DNA of 33,378 nt. It comes from a virus. Below, piece by piece: positions 15,300 to 22,846 of this stretch. Within the stretch, counting starts at the first letter, position 1. Each line of letters starts with the position of its first letter. The stretch covers positions 1 through 33,378 of the IMG/VR virus record IMGVR_UViG_3300022916_000439. One strand, written 5' to 3'. A model generated the notes under the pieces. That model worked only from the letters and a program-made list of their open reading frames with translations, did not search any database and was not told the DNA's origin. A program made the position numbers and the translations under genes.

Positions 15300-16928
15300 A
15301 TGCCAGCCATCATGCTGACTCTCATCGCTCTCGCCGTCGTCGCAGTCGACGAAGGTAACTCTCTCACCCTCACCCTCAAGGGCAAAGCCGGCGACCTGCC
15401 GAAGGACTACAAGGGCAAGGCCACCAAGGGCAAGCGCGGACACCGCGACATCGTGATCCCCGACAGCGACACCGAAGGCCTCTACGAGATCCTGGCCTGC
15501 GTGACCCCCTGGGAAGAGGGCGACGTGACCGTAGACGAAGAAGACGCCGCGTACCTCGAGTGGCTCCACAACTTCCTCCCCGACGACGAGGACGAAGACG
15601 ACGACGAGGACGAAGACGAAGACGAAGACGAAGACGAGGACGAGGACGACGAGGACGACGAGGACGACGAGGACGACGAGGACGACGAGGACGACGAAGA
15701 TGAGGACGAGGACGAGGACGACGAAGATGAGGACGAGGCCCCCGAGCCTGGCGCTGGCCTGCGTTCCTACGTCGAAGAACTCGCCGACGTTGACGATGAG
15801 TCCGTCGTCGAGCTGGCCGCGGACCTCGGCATCAAAAAGGCGAAGAAGGCCAAGAATGCCCGCAAGAAGCTCGCCGCGCTCCTCGAGAACGACGACACCG
15901 ACTGGGCCGCTCTGCAGGAGACGGCCGAGGAGGCCGAGTGGTCCTTCGATGACGAGGACGGCGACGATGACGACACCAGCGAGGACGCCCGCGAGAACCG
16001 CGAGGGCGAGTTGGGCGGCATGGACATCAAGGCCCTGAAGGCGATCGCCAAGCCCCTGGGGATCAAGGTGACCGGCATGGGCAAGAAGAAGATGATCGCC
16101 GCCATCCTGGACATCGAGTTCAGCGAGGACGAGGGCGCTTCCGAGGTCGCCACGTTCCTGGCGCAGTCGGCCCCCGACATCCGTAAGGGTCTGAAGGAGA
16201 CCGAGGATGCCGAGTTCGTCCAGTCCCTCATCGACGCCGAGAACGACGGCAAGGCTCGCACGGGGGTTCTCAAGTCCCTCGAGTCGCGCCACAAGCGGCT
16301 GACGAAGCCCGCCAAGGCCAAGTCCACTGGTTCCCGCAAGGGTCGTGCCCAGACGGGTCACGAGACGGGACGCGTCCTCCATGCCCTCAAGAACCACCGT
16401 GAGCCCTGGGGGCGTTGCGAGTACAAGATCGAATGCCTGGAAGGCGCCCGGTTCAAGGTCGTCGAGTTCTCGGGTAGCCGTGACGACATCGCGGTCGGTG
16501 ACGAGTTCGACAACGCCACGGCCATGTTCCGGGTCCTGACGGGTCGTGAGCGTCCGAACAACATCATCCGTCGTTGGTTCAACCGTTCCGAACTGCAGGT
16601 CCTCGAGCGCGACGACGACGGCAAGCCCACGAAGTACGAAACCCCCGATGCGGCCACCGAGCGGATCGAACGCGAGGTCGAGGAGAAGGCCGAGCGCAAG
16701 GCCAAGCGCGACGAGGAGCGCAAGGCCAAGGCCAAGGCCAAGCGCGAGGCCGAGGCCAAGGCGAAGAAGGCGGCCGACGACAAGGCCAAGGCCGATGCCG
16801 CCAAGCCCGCGAAGAAGGCCAAGCCCGCGAAGAAGGCCAAGGCCAAGGCCACCGCCAAGCCCGAGCCCGCCGCCAAGGCCGCCAAGCCCGCGAAGAAGGG
16901 CAAGGGCAAGCGCAAGGCCAAGCGCTAG
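15300..16928 (+). CDS. Charge-polarised protein with acidic block, SAP/HeH-like motifs and histone-like Lys/Ala tail
   Basis: 542 residues, ATG six bases after a perfect AGGAGGT ribosome binding site. Layout: residues 1-92 beta-like; 95-147 almost only Asp and Glu; 153-197 a helix-turn-helix resembling SAP/Rho-N domains (VVELAADLGIKKAKKAKNAR); 240-272 a second such motif (MDIKALKAIAKPLGIKVTGM); 357-437 a folded unknown domain; 455-542 an Arg/Lys/Ala helix ending in PAKKAK-type repeats as in histone H1 C-tails. SAP-like folds and Lys/Ala/Pro tails bind DNA, so a DNA-compacting or DNA-protecting role is likely, with the acidic block perhaps shielding or mimicking DNA. Codons are almost all C- or G-ending and the tetramer CTAG is absent except at the stop, unlike the neighbours; very high expression is the simplest reading. 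It is flanked by a promoter-like element and a terminator-like hairpin. Confidence 0.85.
   Translation: MPAIMLTLIALAVVAVDEGNSLTLTLKGKAGDLPKDYKGKATKGKRGHRDIVIPDSDTEGLYEILACVTPWEEGDVTVDEEDAAYLEWLHNFLPDDEDEDDDEDEDEDEDEDEDEDDEDDEDDEDDEDDEDDEDEDEDEDDEDEDEAPEPGAGLRSYVEELADVDDESVVELAADLGIKKAKKAKNARKKLAALLENDDTDWAALQETAEEAEWSFDDEDGDDDDTSEDARENREGELGGMDIKALKAIAKPLGIKVTGMGKKKMIAAILDIEFSEDEGASEVATFLAQSAPDIRKGLKETEDAEFVQSLIDAENDGKARTGVLKSLESRHKRLTKPAKAKSTGSRKGRAQTGHETGRVLHALKNHREPWGRCEYKIECLEGARFKVVEFSGSRDDIAVGDEFDNATAMFRVLTGRERPNNIIRRWFNRSELQVLERDDDGKPTKYETPDAATERIEREVEEKAERKAKRDEERKAKAKAKREAEAKAKKAADDKAKADAAKPAKKAKPAKKAKAKATAKPEPAAKAAKPAKKGKGKRKAKR
15582..15740 (+). repeat. GAC/GAG trinucleotide repeat encoding the acidic block
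   Basis: About 160 bases of GAC, GAG and GAA codons, including several tandem copies of the nonamer GAGGACGAC. It encodes residues 95-147 of the charge-polarised protein. Such tracts can slip during replication, so length variation between isolates is expected. It also explains long open frames on the opposite strand, which are artefacts. Confidence 0.9.
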
Positions 16929-16953
16929 ACGACTGCGCACCTCTGCTGACATT

Positions 16954-16983
16954 CGCCCCCGCTGGGTTCGCCTAGCGGGGGCG
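16954..16983 (+). terminator. Terminator-like hairpin with UUCG loop after the charge-polarised gene
   Basis: CGCCCCCGCT pairs perfectly with AGCGGGGGCG; inner G-U, G-C and G-C pairs close a UUCG tetraloop, for about 13 pairs. It begins 25 bases after the stop at 16928. The following bases (TCGTGTGTCC) are only moderately T-rich. It would separate the first gene from the second copy of the repeated element. Confidence 0.65.
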
Positions 16984-17001
16984 TCGTGTGTCCGTAGAAG
17001 C

Positions 17002-17036
17002 CCGCGATCACGGGTTATACTTTCGCCACTACATAT
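17002..17036 (+). promoter_or_regulatory. Repeated intergenic element, copy 2 (probable phage promoter/operator)
   Basis: CCGCGATCACGG, nine bases (GTTATACTT), then TCGCCACTACATAT, matching 15198-15232 exactly outside the spacer. The spacer here contains a TATACT that could serve as a host -10, which copy 1 lacks. The dyad is extended by one base on each side (CCCGCGATCACGGG). It lies 112 bases before the ATG at 17149, downstream of a terminator-like hairpin, which fits a start of a new transcript. Confidence 0.7.
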
Positions 17037-17054
17037 AGAGTGAGCGGCAAGACG

Positions 17055-17101
17055 CCGATACGTGTTGGATCGTTGTCCAATGCGTATCGGTGCTTTGCAC
17101 C
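17055..17101 (+). promoter_or_regulatory. Structured 5' leader with two overlapping hairpins
   Basis: Hairpin 1: CCGATACG (17055-17062) pairs with CGTATCGG (17083-17090), and inside it TTGGA (17065-17069) pairs with TCCAA (17076-17080), around a six-base loop and a TG/TG internal loop. Hairpin 2: GGTGC (17089-17093) pairs with GCACC (17097-17101) around TTT. The two share G17089 and G17090, so they compete partly. The AAGGAGG ribosome binding site is 34 bases further on and is not within either stem. It may be a transcript stabiliser or a regulatory switch for the gene at 17149. Confidence 0.5.
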
Positions 17102-17148
17102 TAGGCCACGCCACAATAACAGTCGCACGATCGCAAGGAGGCAATCAA

Positions 17149-18300
17149 ATGGCTGTCCGTTCCCGCGTCCGAGTCCCACCCAAGCCCCCGACTCGCCGAA
17201 AGGCGCCCACCGCTTCCCGAACCCAGCGAGCGCACATTCGCCGGGTTACCCTAAATCTCGTCAGGCACGCCGCCTGCTGTCCGCGCCCTCTCAAGCGAGT
17301 GATCAACCGACTCGCGAAGATCGACTGGGACATGGACGCCCTGACGGCGAAGGAACTCGATACCGTCTACGCGCACGTTGACGACGACTTGGCCGAGCGC
17401 GCCAAGGCCGAGTTTACGGCGGATACCGCGTCCATCGTCGACCACCGCGGCAACGACTGGACCTGTTCCTTGTGCGGACACCAGGGATGCCGCTGGGAGT
17501 TCACCCTGGAGAACGTCGCAGGGGGAACCAGCGTCAAGACGGGATCGCACTGCATCATCGAATACGCTCTGTCCGTCGATGGCGAGATCAGCGCCGAAGA
17601 AGCTCTCAAGCGACTGCGAGCCGCGATCTCCCGTATGAAGCGTGCCGAGGAGCGCGAGAAGTGGCAGGAAGCGAACCCATGCCACGTAGCCGATATGGCC
17701 ATGCTGAAGGACGCATACGAATACGTCCGCCGCCCGATCAACGTCCGGTCCCTGTGGTCGTACCTCAAGGCTGGCTGGAATCGACGGGTCGGCCCCTGGC
17801 AGAAGAAGGCGAAAGCCACTCTCAAGTACTACAACCGAGAGGGCTTCCTGACCCAGAAGCGCACCGACGACCTGGTCAAGTTGGTGTCGAGCGGTACCGT
17901 GTACTACAACGAACGCAGGCACGCAGAAGATATCGTCGATTCGTTCTGCTACTACTGGGATGCCCTTCTTATCCATTGGGCGACCTCGGCTAGTACCCAC
18001 GAGTTGAACTCGCTGCGCTACGCTCGCCGCTGGAAGATGGACCCCGACTACCCCGTGTGGCAAGTCGCCGATACCGTTCGCGTTCTCGTGAACCGGACGG
18101 GCAGTAACCCCGCTCGCGACGACGACGGCAACGCGATCATTTCGGCGCCAGGTGCCAAGGCTACCAAGTCCAAGGCGACCGAAGCCCCCGCCAAGCCCTC
18201 GCGCAGTGCTCGCCGCAAGCGCCGCGGAAAGACCACCTCTGCCCCTCGCAAGTCATCCCCCACTCCCGCCAAGCCCGTCGATGACGGGATGCTGTTCTAG
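17149..18300 (+). CDS. Zinc-binding protein with basic C-terminal tail, unknown function
   Basis: 383 residues. ATG 17149 was chosen because AAGGAGG stands eight bases upstream; an in-frame ATG at 17062 lies inside a leader hairpin. The N-terminal 35 residues are Arg/Pro-rich. Residues 104-140 form a Cys cluster: CSLCGHQGC (Cys106, 109, 114), then EFTLEN and a KTGSHCIIEYAL element with Cys135. This C-x2-C...FxLxN...GxxCI layout recurs in phage and bacterial proteins of unknown function. Residues 145-310 are helical. The last 60 residues are Lys/Arg/Ala/Pro-rich, like the tail of the preceding gene product, and end in DDGMLF. Codon use is strongly C-ending. It probably binds nucleic acid and is highly expressed; no enzymatic motif is visible. 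Confidence 0.8.
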   Translation: MAVRSRVRVPPKPPTRRKAPTASRTQRAHIRRVTLNLVRHAACCPRPLKRVINRLAKIDWDMDALTAKELDTVYAHVDDDLAERAKAEFTADTASIVDHRGNDWTCSLCGHQGCRWEFTLENVAGGTSVKTGSHCIIEYALSVDGEISAEEALKRLRAAISRMKRAEEREKWQEANPCHVADMAMLKDAYEYVRRPINVRSLWSYLKAGWNRRVGPWQKKAKATLKYYNREGFLTQKRTDDLVKLVSSGTVYYNERRHAEDIVDSFCYYWDALLIHWATSASTHELNSLRYARRWKMDPDYPVWQVADTVRVLVNRTGSNPARDDDGNAIISAPGAKATKSKATEAPAKPSRSARRKRRGKTTSAPRKSSPTPAKPVDDGMLF

Positions 18301-18310
18301 GTGAAACGAC

Positions 18311-19378
18311 ATGGCTCGTAAAGCCCCTCCCCCTCCCGCTCCCAAGTCCAAGAAGTCCGTCGCCAAGCGCCGTAAGCCGGCAGCCCGCAAGGCCTCGCGT
18401 ACTTGGGAACCGTACAGAATCCCAGGCGTAAACGTGCGTCTGTACCGGATCGCCGGTCCACGCCGCGAGGGTGTGCCCGTTATCGATCCCGACTATGTGT
18501 TCCGAGAGGATATGGTCCGCGAAGTCGCATGGGCCGCCTGGCCGCATGATGGAAGCCTGTCTAGCCCGTCCCTGGTCGTCGGTCCCAAGGGCAGCGGCAA
18601 GACCTCCCTGATTCGACAGATCGCGGCGCACTGCAACATTCGCGTTCATCGCGTGAATCTCAATGTCGGTACGACCGTGCGGCACCTCAAAGGTCGAATC
18701 GGTGCGTCTGACGGTTCTACCATTTTCGTCCCTGGTGTCGCTACTATGGCGATGGAGTACGGAGACTGGCTTTTGCTGGACGAGGTGTCTGGCGCTACCC
18801 CGCCAGTGTCGTTGTCCCTGTTCCCGATCCTCGAGCCCGACGGAGAGGTATACCTCGAAGAGGCGCAGCCAGCGAGATACGCCGTTCGCCATGGCGACTT
18901 TCGGATCTTCGCCACCGACAACACGATCGGCGCCGCCCAGGAAGAGTCGCGGTTCTCGTACGGCGGTACGAATCCCGAGATGAACGAGGCTCTGCTGGAC
19001 CGCTTCGATTCCTGTGTCCAGGTCGGCTATATGGGCGTCCACGACGAGCATAAGGCCATTATGTCCAAAGTGCCCAGCATCGACCCCGAGGACCTGGAGG
19101 GCATGGTCCGAGTCGCACAGAAAATCCGGACTGGTACCGATCACGGTATCTCGTTCAGTTTCCGTATGTTGGTCGCGTGGGCTCGCCGAGTGTCTGCGGG
19201 CTATATCGACGCAGACGGCAACGCCATCGTACTTCCCGACGAGCGATACGATTCTTTCATCCTAGAGGCGGCGTATCCCGCCTTCCTTCGCAAAATGCGT
19301 TCCAAGATTGATCGCGATGCAGTGGTCGAGGTGATTCGGCGTCTGTTCGATATCAAGGGCGAGGTCAACGATGAGTGA
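18311..19378 (+). CDS. MoxR/CobS-like AAA+ ATPase
   Basis: 355 residues, ATG with an AGGTGAA ribosome binding site. After a Pro/Lys-rich start (KAPPPPAPKSKK) come AAA+ motifs: Walker A GPKGSGKT (91-98), Walker B WLLLDEV (153-159), sensor 1 FATDN (200-204) and a probable Arg finger in LLDRF (Arg231). The order of elements resembles CobS and MoxR ATPases, which form hexamers and remodel partners with von Willebrand A domains. A CobT-like VWA gene is encoded two genes downstream, the usual partner arrangement. In CobNST the pair inserts cobalt, but phage versions need not be involved in cobalamin; remodelling of another target is equally possible. It overlaps the next gene by eight bases. Confidence 0.85.
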   Translation: MARKAPPPPAPKSKKSVAKRRKPAARKASRTWEPYRIPGVNVRLYRIAGPRREGVPVIDPDYVFREDMVREVAWAAWPHDGSLSSPSLVVGPKGSGKTSLIRQIAAHCNIRVHRVNLNVGTTVRHLKGRIGASDGSTIFVPGVATMAMEYGDWLLLDEVSGATPPVSLSLFPILEPDGEVYLEEAQPARYAVRHGDFRIFATDNTIGAAQEESRFSYGGTNPEMNEALLDRFDSCVQVGYMGVHDEHKAIMSKVPSIDPEDLEGMVRVAQKIRTGTDHGISFSFRMLVAWARRVSAGYIDADGNAIVLPDERYDSFILEAAYPAFLRKMRSKIDRDAVVEVIRRLFDIKGEVNDE

Positions 19379-20657
19379 CGTAAACCACGAAATCGTAGCT
19401 GCGTCGGTTTGCCGACCGGACGAAGACAATCGACGGGCTTTCGTTATCTTCGTGACTCACGATCCAGCCGACGATCCATATGAGGTGTGGGTCGTGCGTA
19501 TGGTCAGTGGCGCGATGGAGACTCTCAACTACTTCGAGACTGTCGCAGTGCCGTCTGTTGGCGGGTTCCGAGAATGGATCGGTGACACGGTAAACCCGAG
19601 TAATATCGGCACTGTTATGTCAATCTCGTCGGCTATCAAGCTGGGCTATCGCGCTGTCGGCAACCTGCTAGACGGTCCGTCGTACTCCGGTTGGCGCGAG
19701 GTATACTTCGGTCATCGTAGTTTTGCCGTCCTCACGGGTAAGGTCGCGGCTCCAGACGTGTCTGATAACCCGGTGATCGGAGACGTACCCAAGGTCGAAG
19801 AGCCTCGGATTTTCTCCGGTACTGACGACGACTTCGCCTCTCGACGTAAGCGACGCCGTAAGACTCGCAAGGCGTACGAGTCTATCTCGGAAGCATCCGA
19901 AGAACCGGAGAACCTGGTCAACGTGTACCATCCAGCGACTTCCTCGGAAATCGAAACCGGTACGGTGCTCGTGGGTCGGGCTTACGACTCCACGTTGGAT
20001 ATGCGGACTGCCCCGGCACTGATGCGAGCCGAGTTGGCCGAGCGTGGGAAGATCAAGGATGGGATCGTGGCCACGATGGTACAGAGTGGCACTACTCGCT
20101 CGGTGATCAAGTTGATTGGAGATAACGACTATGAGCGGTGTGTCAACCAAGCTCAGGTCGTGGCGTGGGCATTCGTCGAAGACGGTTCTCTGTACTACGT
20201 CGGCAACTCCTCGCTTATGTTGGACGGTAAGCCCGTACCCAGCACGCCTCGCCCGGTGTACCCAGAACTCGGCTATCCGGATAGGCCTGGTAAAGAAACT
20301 GCTGTATCCGTACGTCGTAAGTACGCGACACCGCCGCACCTTAAGGAATTCGATTTGCCACCGTTCGATCCTGCGTGCGAATTCATGATGCATCGGGCAA
20401 CCGATACTAAGCACGGCGGCAAGTGGTACTGTGTTCGCCTGATCGCTCTGCTGGTAAAGGGCAAGGTCGCGGGTGCTTACGAAGTGTCGATCTCCCATGG
20501 CCGGTACGGTTCTCCCAACTTTAGTCGTAAGTCGGCCGACGTGTTCCACGATCTCGACGCGGCCCGAGCTGCGTTTAACAATCGCGTAAGAGCTAAGACA
20601 GGTACGGGCGGGTATTACGCCGTAGACACCCTCAAAACACCATGGTTCAACCGATGA
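19371..20657 (+). CDS. Protein with C-terminal WGR-like domain
   Basis: 428 residues, ATG overlapping the ATPase stop by eight bases. Residues 1-140 are a mixed alpha/beta domain (YEVWVVRMVSGAMETLNYFE). Residues about 155-175 are a basic linker (SRRKRRRKTRKAY). Residues 190-330 are unassigned. Residues 338-425 read like a WGR domain: KWYCVRLIAL, then a strand and HGRYGSPNFS with the G-R-x-G core at 377-380, then an alpha segment DLDAARAAFNNRVRAKTG and GYY. WGR domains occur in PARPs and in bacterial regulators and are thought to bind nucleic acid. The gene sits between the AAA+ and the VWA partners, so it may be an adaptor that brings DNA or RNA to them. The WGR call is by pattern and should be confirmed by profile search. 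Confidence 0.75.
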   Translation: MSDVNHEIVAASVCRPDEDNRRAFVIFVTHDPADDPYEVWVVRMVSGAMETLNYFETVAVPSVGGFREWIGDTVNPSNIGTVMSISSAIKLGYRAVGNLLDGPSYSGWREVYFGHRSFAVLTGKVAAPDVSDNPVIGDVPKVEEPRIFSGTDDDFASRRKRRRKTRKAYESISEASEEPENLVNVYHPATSSEIETGTVLVGRAYDSTLDMRTAPALMRAELAERGKIKDGIVATMVQSGTTRSVIKLIGDNDYERCVNQAQVVAWAFVEDGSLYYVGNSSLMLDGKPVPSTPRPVYPELGYPDRPGKETAVSVRRKYATPPHLKEFDLPPFDPACEFMMHRATDTKHGGKWYCVRLIALLVKGKVAGAYEVSISHGRYGSPNFSRKSADVFHDLDAARAAFNNRVRAKTGTGGYYAVDTLKTPWFNR

Positions 20658-22846
20658 AACCCGAAGCAAACCGAAATAAACGCATGGCCTCTCTGGAGAC
20701 GGTCGCTGAAAAGGTGGCGCGGTCTCTGGCGATGTCTCCCGACCTTAACGTAGTCGTATCCGGCGGCGAGGTGCCCCGGTACGACGGCAGCAGGCATACA
20801 CTGTATATGCCCGCCTTTTCGGCTACCGAGTTGGGTGGAGATCCCGACCTGGCCGACGCATGGCGCGGTATCCTGGATCACGAAGTCGCGCACGTCATAC
20901 ACTCGGATATGACCGAGTACGAAGCCCGTGTCAGGTTGTGGCACGCGCGCCACGGTTCCGATACTGGGTCGAAGATCGCGACCCTGGCCAACGCGGGCGA
21001 GGATCTGTGGATCGAGCCTACATACGCCATTCGCCATCCTGGTTCTCGCTACCATTTCGAGGCTACTGGTCGTTGGTTGTATCGCCGTACTGGTGGAGTA
21101 GCCGCAGCGACCGATCCCGAGTTCTCGGCCAATGGCGGAGGCCCTCAGGGCGTGTTCGGTGCTCTGGTTCAGTCGCTTCTGCGGCTAGGCCGTGGTCAAA
21201 TGAAGCGCGAGGACGTGCACGAGACTCCTCGGCAATTGCTGGAGGCCGTATGGCCTCAGGTGCGAGTCCTGTTCGACGCTAGTTCTACCAAGGAAGCGTG
21301 CGACGCTGCCGAAAACCTGTTCAATGCGATCAAGCTGGCTGCCGAGCCTCCTCCTCCTCCTCCTCCTCCGCCACCAGAAGAACCCGAAGAGTCTGAATCG
21401 GACGAGGAAGCCGGCGAGGACGAGGGCGAAGGTTCCGAAGGTGAAGGCGAGTCCGAAGGTGACGGCGAAGGTTACGAAGGTGAAGGTGAAGGTGAAGGCG
21501 AGTCCGAGGGCGAAGGTTCCGAAGGTGACGGCGAGGAGCCTGGGGGCCCGTCCACGGGTTCCGGAGAAGAAGAAGGAGAGGAAGGCTCCGATGCCACAAG
21601 TGACGCGTCCAGCGCCCCTGACGGCTCCCTGACTACCCCTCACGAGGGGGTGGACGGTGAGGACGGCGAGCCCGGTGCTGGTACGGCTTTTGTGTACGAC
21701 GAAGACGGTACGCGAGAGATCGCGGCTGAGGCGGCTGGCGGTGAGTGGGGCGAGGTAGACACCGCGGCCGACGTAATCGCTAACCACATTCGCTCTACGG
21801 GTAAGGCCCCGAAGCGATACATCGCGTCCCCAGCGGCGCTGGCGTGCGACACAGTGAAAAAGTACGATGAGAGCGAGAGGGCCGCGGGTCGCGCCATGGT
21901 TCCGGGTCTAGTAGAGGCGGCTGGACAGTCAGTCCAGCAGCTAATGTCCATGCTTCGTGGAGCTGTACAGGCGTCTAGGCAGTGTATCGCAGTCGGGGGT
22001 CTCGAAGAAGGGCCCGATATCGACGACGCCGCTATATCTGCGATTGCTACCCGTACGAATGGACCGGATATTTTCTCCGACCTGTTTCGCGCGGTAGACG
22101 AGTCAACGTATGTCTGTATCCTGGTGGACTGCTCTGGCTCCATGGGCTGTAGTGCCCCTAGGAAGCGACCTGTCACCGATGGAAAGGGAGAACCGGTCAA
22201 GGACGCAGAAGGGCGAACTGTGCATCGCAAGGTAATGTGTTCGAAGGCGGGTTACGCCGCAGTGACGGCAATGGCTCTGCATAAGGCGATGAGTGGGTGC
22301 CGCATCCCTCACGCCGTTCTGGGCTACACTACCAATACGAGTCGCCCGTCGTACGGACATGGCGCAGAGTACGCGCGGTATAGCTGTGGTATGGAAATGC
22401 ACGAATTTGTGCCTAGTCCCGGCATCAGTGACGACGGCGCGGCGATCCCGTTTGTGACAGGGCGCCTTAACAACCTAGATGGCGAGTCTGTTATGTGGGC
22501 GGCCAAGTATGCGGCCAAGCATGGCGGTAGCTATGACCGTGTAATCATGTTAGTAGTTGCCGACGGTCTCCCGGCCGGCGCTGACGACTGGCACCTAGAA
22601 GGTGCTCACCTAGAGCAGGTGGTCCAGCAGGTCGCGGGAGCGGGTATCGAGGTCTACGGTATTGGCGTGTGCATTCACGACATGGCGACATTTCGCAAGT
22701 ACTACCCCGATAGTAAGGGCGGTCGTGGCGTGGCCCCGACTGGCAGCGTCGAGATCAAGGCTGGCGAAGGTCTGACTTATGGTGTGCTGCGTAAGCTCAC
22801 CGAACTTCTGACGAGGGGATATGGCATGTCTAGGAAGGTGCGGTAA
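20654..22846 (+). CDS. CobT-like protein: zincin-like HExxH region plus VWA/MIDAS domain
   Basis: 730 residues. ATG 20654 was chosen because it overlaps the previous stop as ATGA; ATG 20642 is an alternative. Residues about 10-200 contain HEVAH (76-80) and NAGEDLWIE (113-121), the order of ligands seen in gluzincin-like metalloproteases and in phage CobT-like proteins. Residues 232-241 are ten prolines, followed by about 70 residues of Glu/Gly/Ser repeats as a flexible linker. The VWA domain starts near 480 with a MIDAS motif DCSGSM (492-497) and ends around 720 with Thr and Asp residues typical of the fold (VVADGLP). The partner is the MoxR/CobS-like ATPase upstream. The combination suggests an ATP-driven complex that recognises and possibly cleaves or remodels a protein. 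Whether the HExxH is active cannot be told. Confidence 0.85.
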   Translation: MKPEANRNKRMASLETVAEKVARSLAMSPDLNVVVSGGEVPRYDGSRHTLYMPAFSATELGGDPDLADAWRGILDHEVAHVIHSDMTEYEARVRLWHARHGSDTGSKIATLANAGEDLWIEPTYAIRHPGSRYHFEATGRWLYRRTGGVAAATDPEFSANGGGPQGVFGALVQSLLRLGRGQMKREDVHETPRQLLEAVWPQVRVLFDASSTKEACDAAENLFNAIKLAAEPPPPPPPPPPEEPEESESDEEAGEDEGEGSEGEGESEGDGEGYEGEGEGEGESEGEGSEGDGEEPGGPSTGSGEEEGEEGSDATSDASSAPDGSLTTPHEGVDGEDGEPGAGTAFVYDEDGTREIAAEAAGGEWGEVDTAADVIANHIRSTGKAPKRYIASPAALACDTVKKYDESERAAGRAMVPGLVEAAGQSVQQLMSMLRGAVQASRQCIAVGGLEEGPDIDDAAISAIATRTNGPDIFSDLFRAVDESTYVCILVDCSGSMGCSAPRKRPVTDGKGEPVKDAEGRTVHRKVMCSKAGYAAVTAMALHKAMSGCRIPHAVLGYTTNTSRPSYGHGAEYARYSCGMEMHEFVPSPGISDDGAAIPFVTGRLNNLDGESVMWAAKYAAKHGGSYDRVIMLVVADGLPAGADDWHLEGAHLEQVVQQVAGAGIEVYGIGVCIHDMATFRKYYPDSKGGRGVAPTGSVEIKAGEGLTYGVLRKLTELLTRGYGMSRKVR
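21347..21592 (+). repeat. Proline then Glu/Gly low-complexity coding repeat
   Basis: Ten proline codons (21347-21376) lead into GAA/GAG-GGC/GGT repeats such as GAAGGTGAAGGCGAGTCC. It encodes the linker between the zincin-like and VWA parts. The repeats cause open frames on the other strand that are not genes. Confidence 0.9.

Noticed and set aside
15225-17144. Long reverse-strand open frame of over 600 codons
   Set aside because: It is the shadow of the GAC/GAG and AAG/GCC repeats of the charge-polarised gene: Leu/Val/Gly-rich repeats with no ribosome binding site, lying opposite a well-supported gene.
19668-20669. Reverse-strand open frame of 333 codons
   Set aside because: Lies wholly opposite the WGR-like gene, lacks a binding site, and has a biased composition.
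21185-21787. Reverse-strand open frames over the VWA gene
   Set aside because: They are caused by the Pro and Glu/Gly repeats of the + strand gene and have low-complexity translations.
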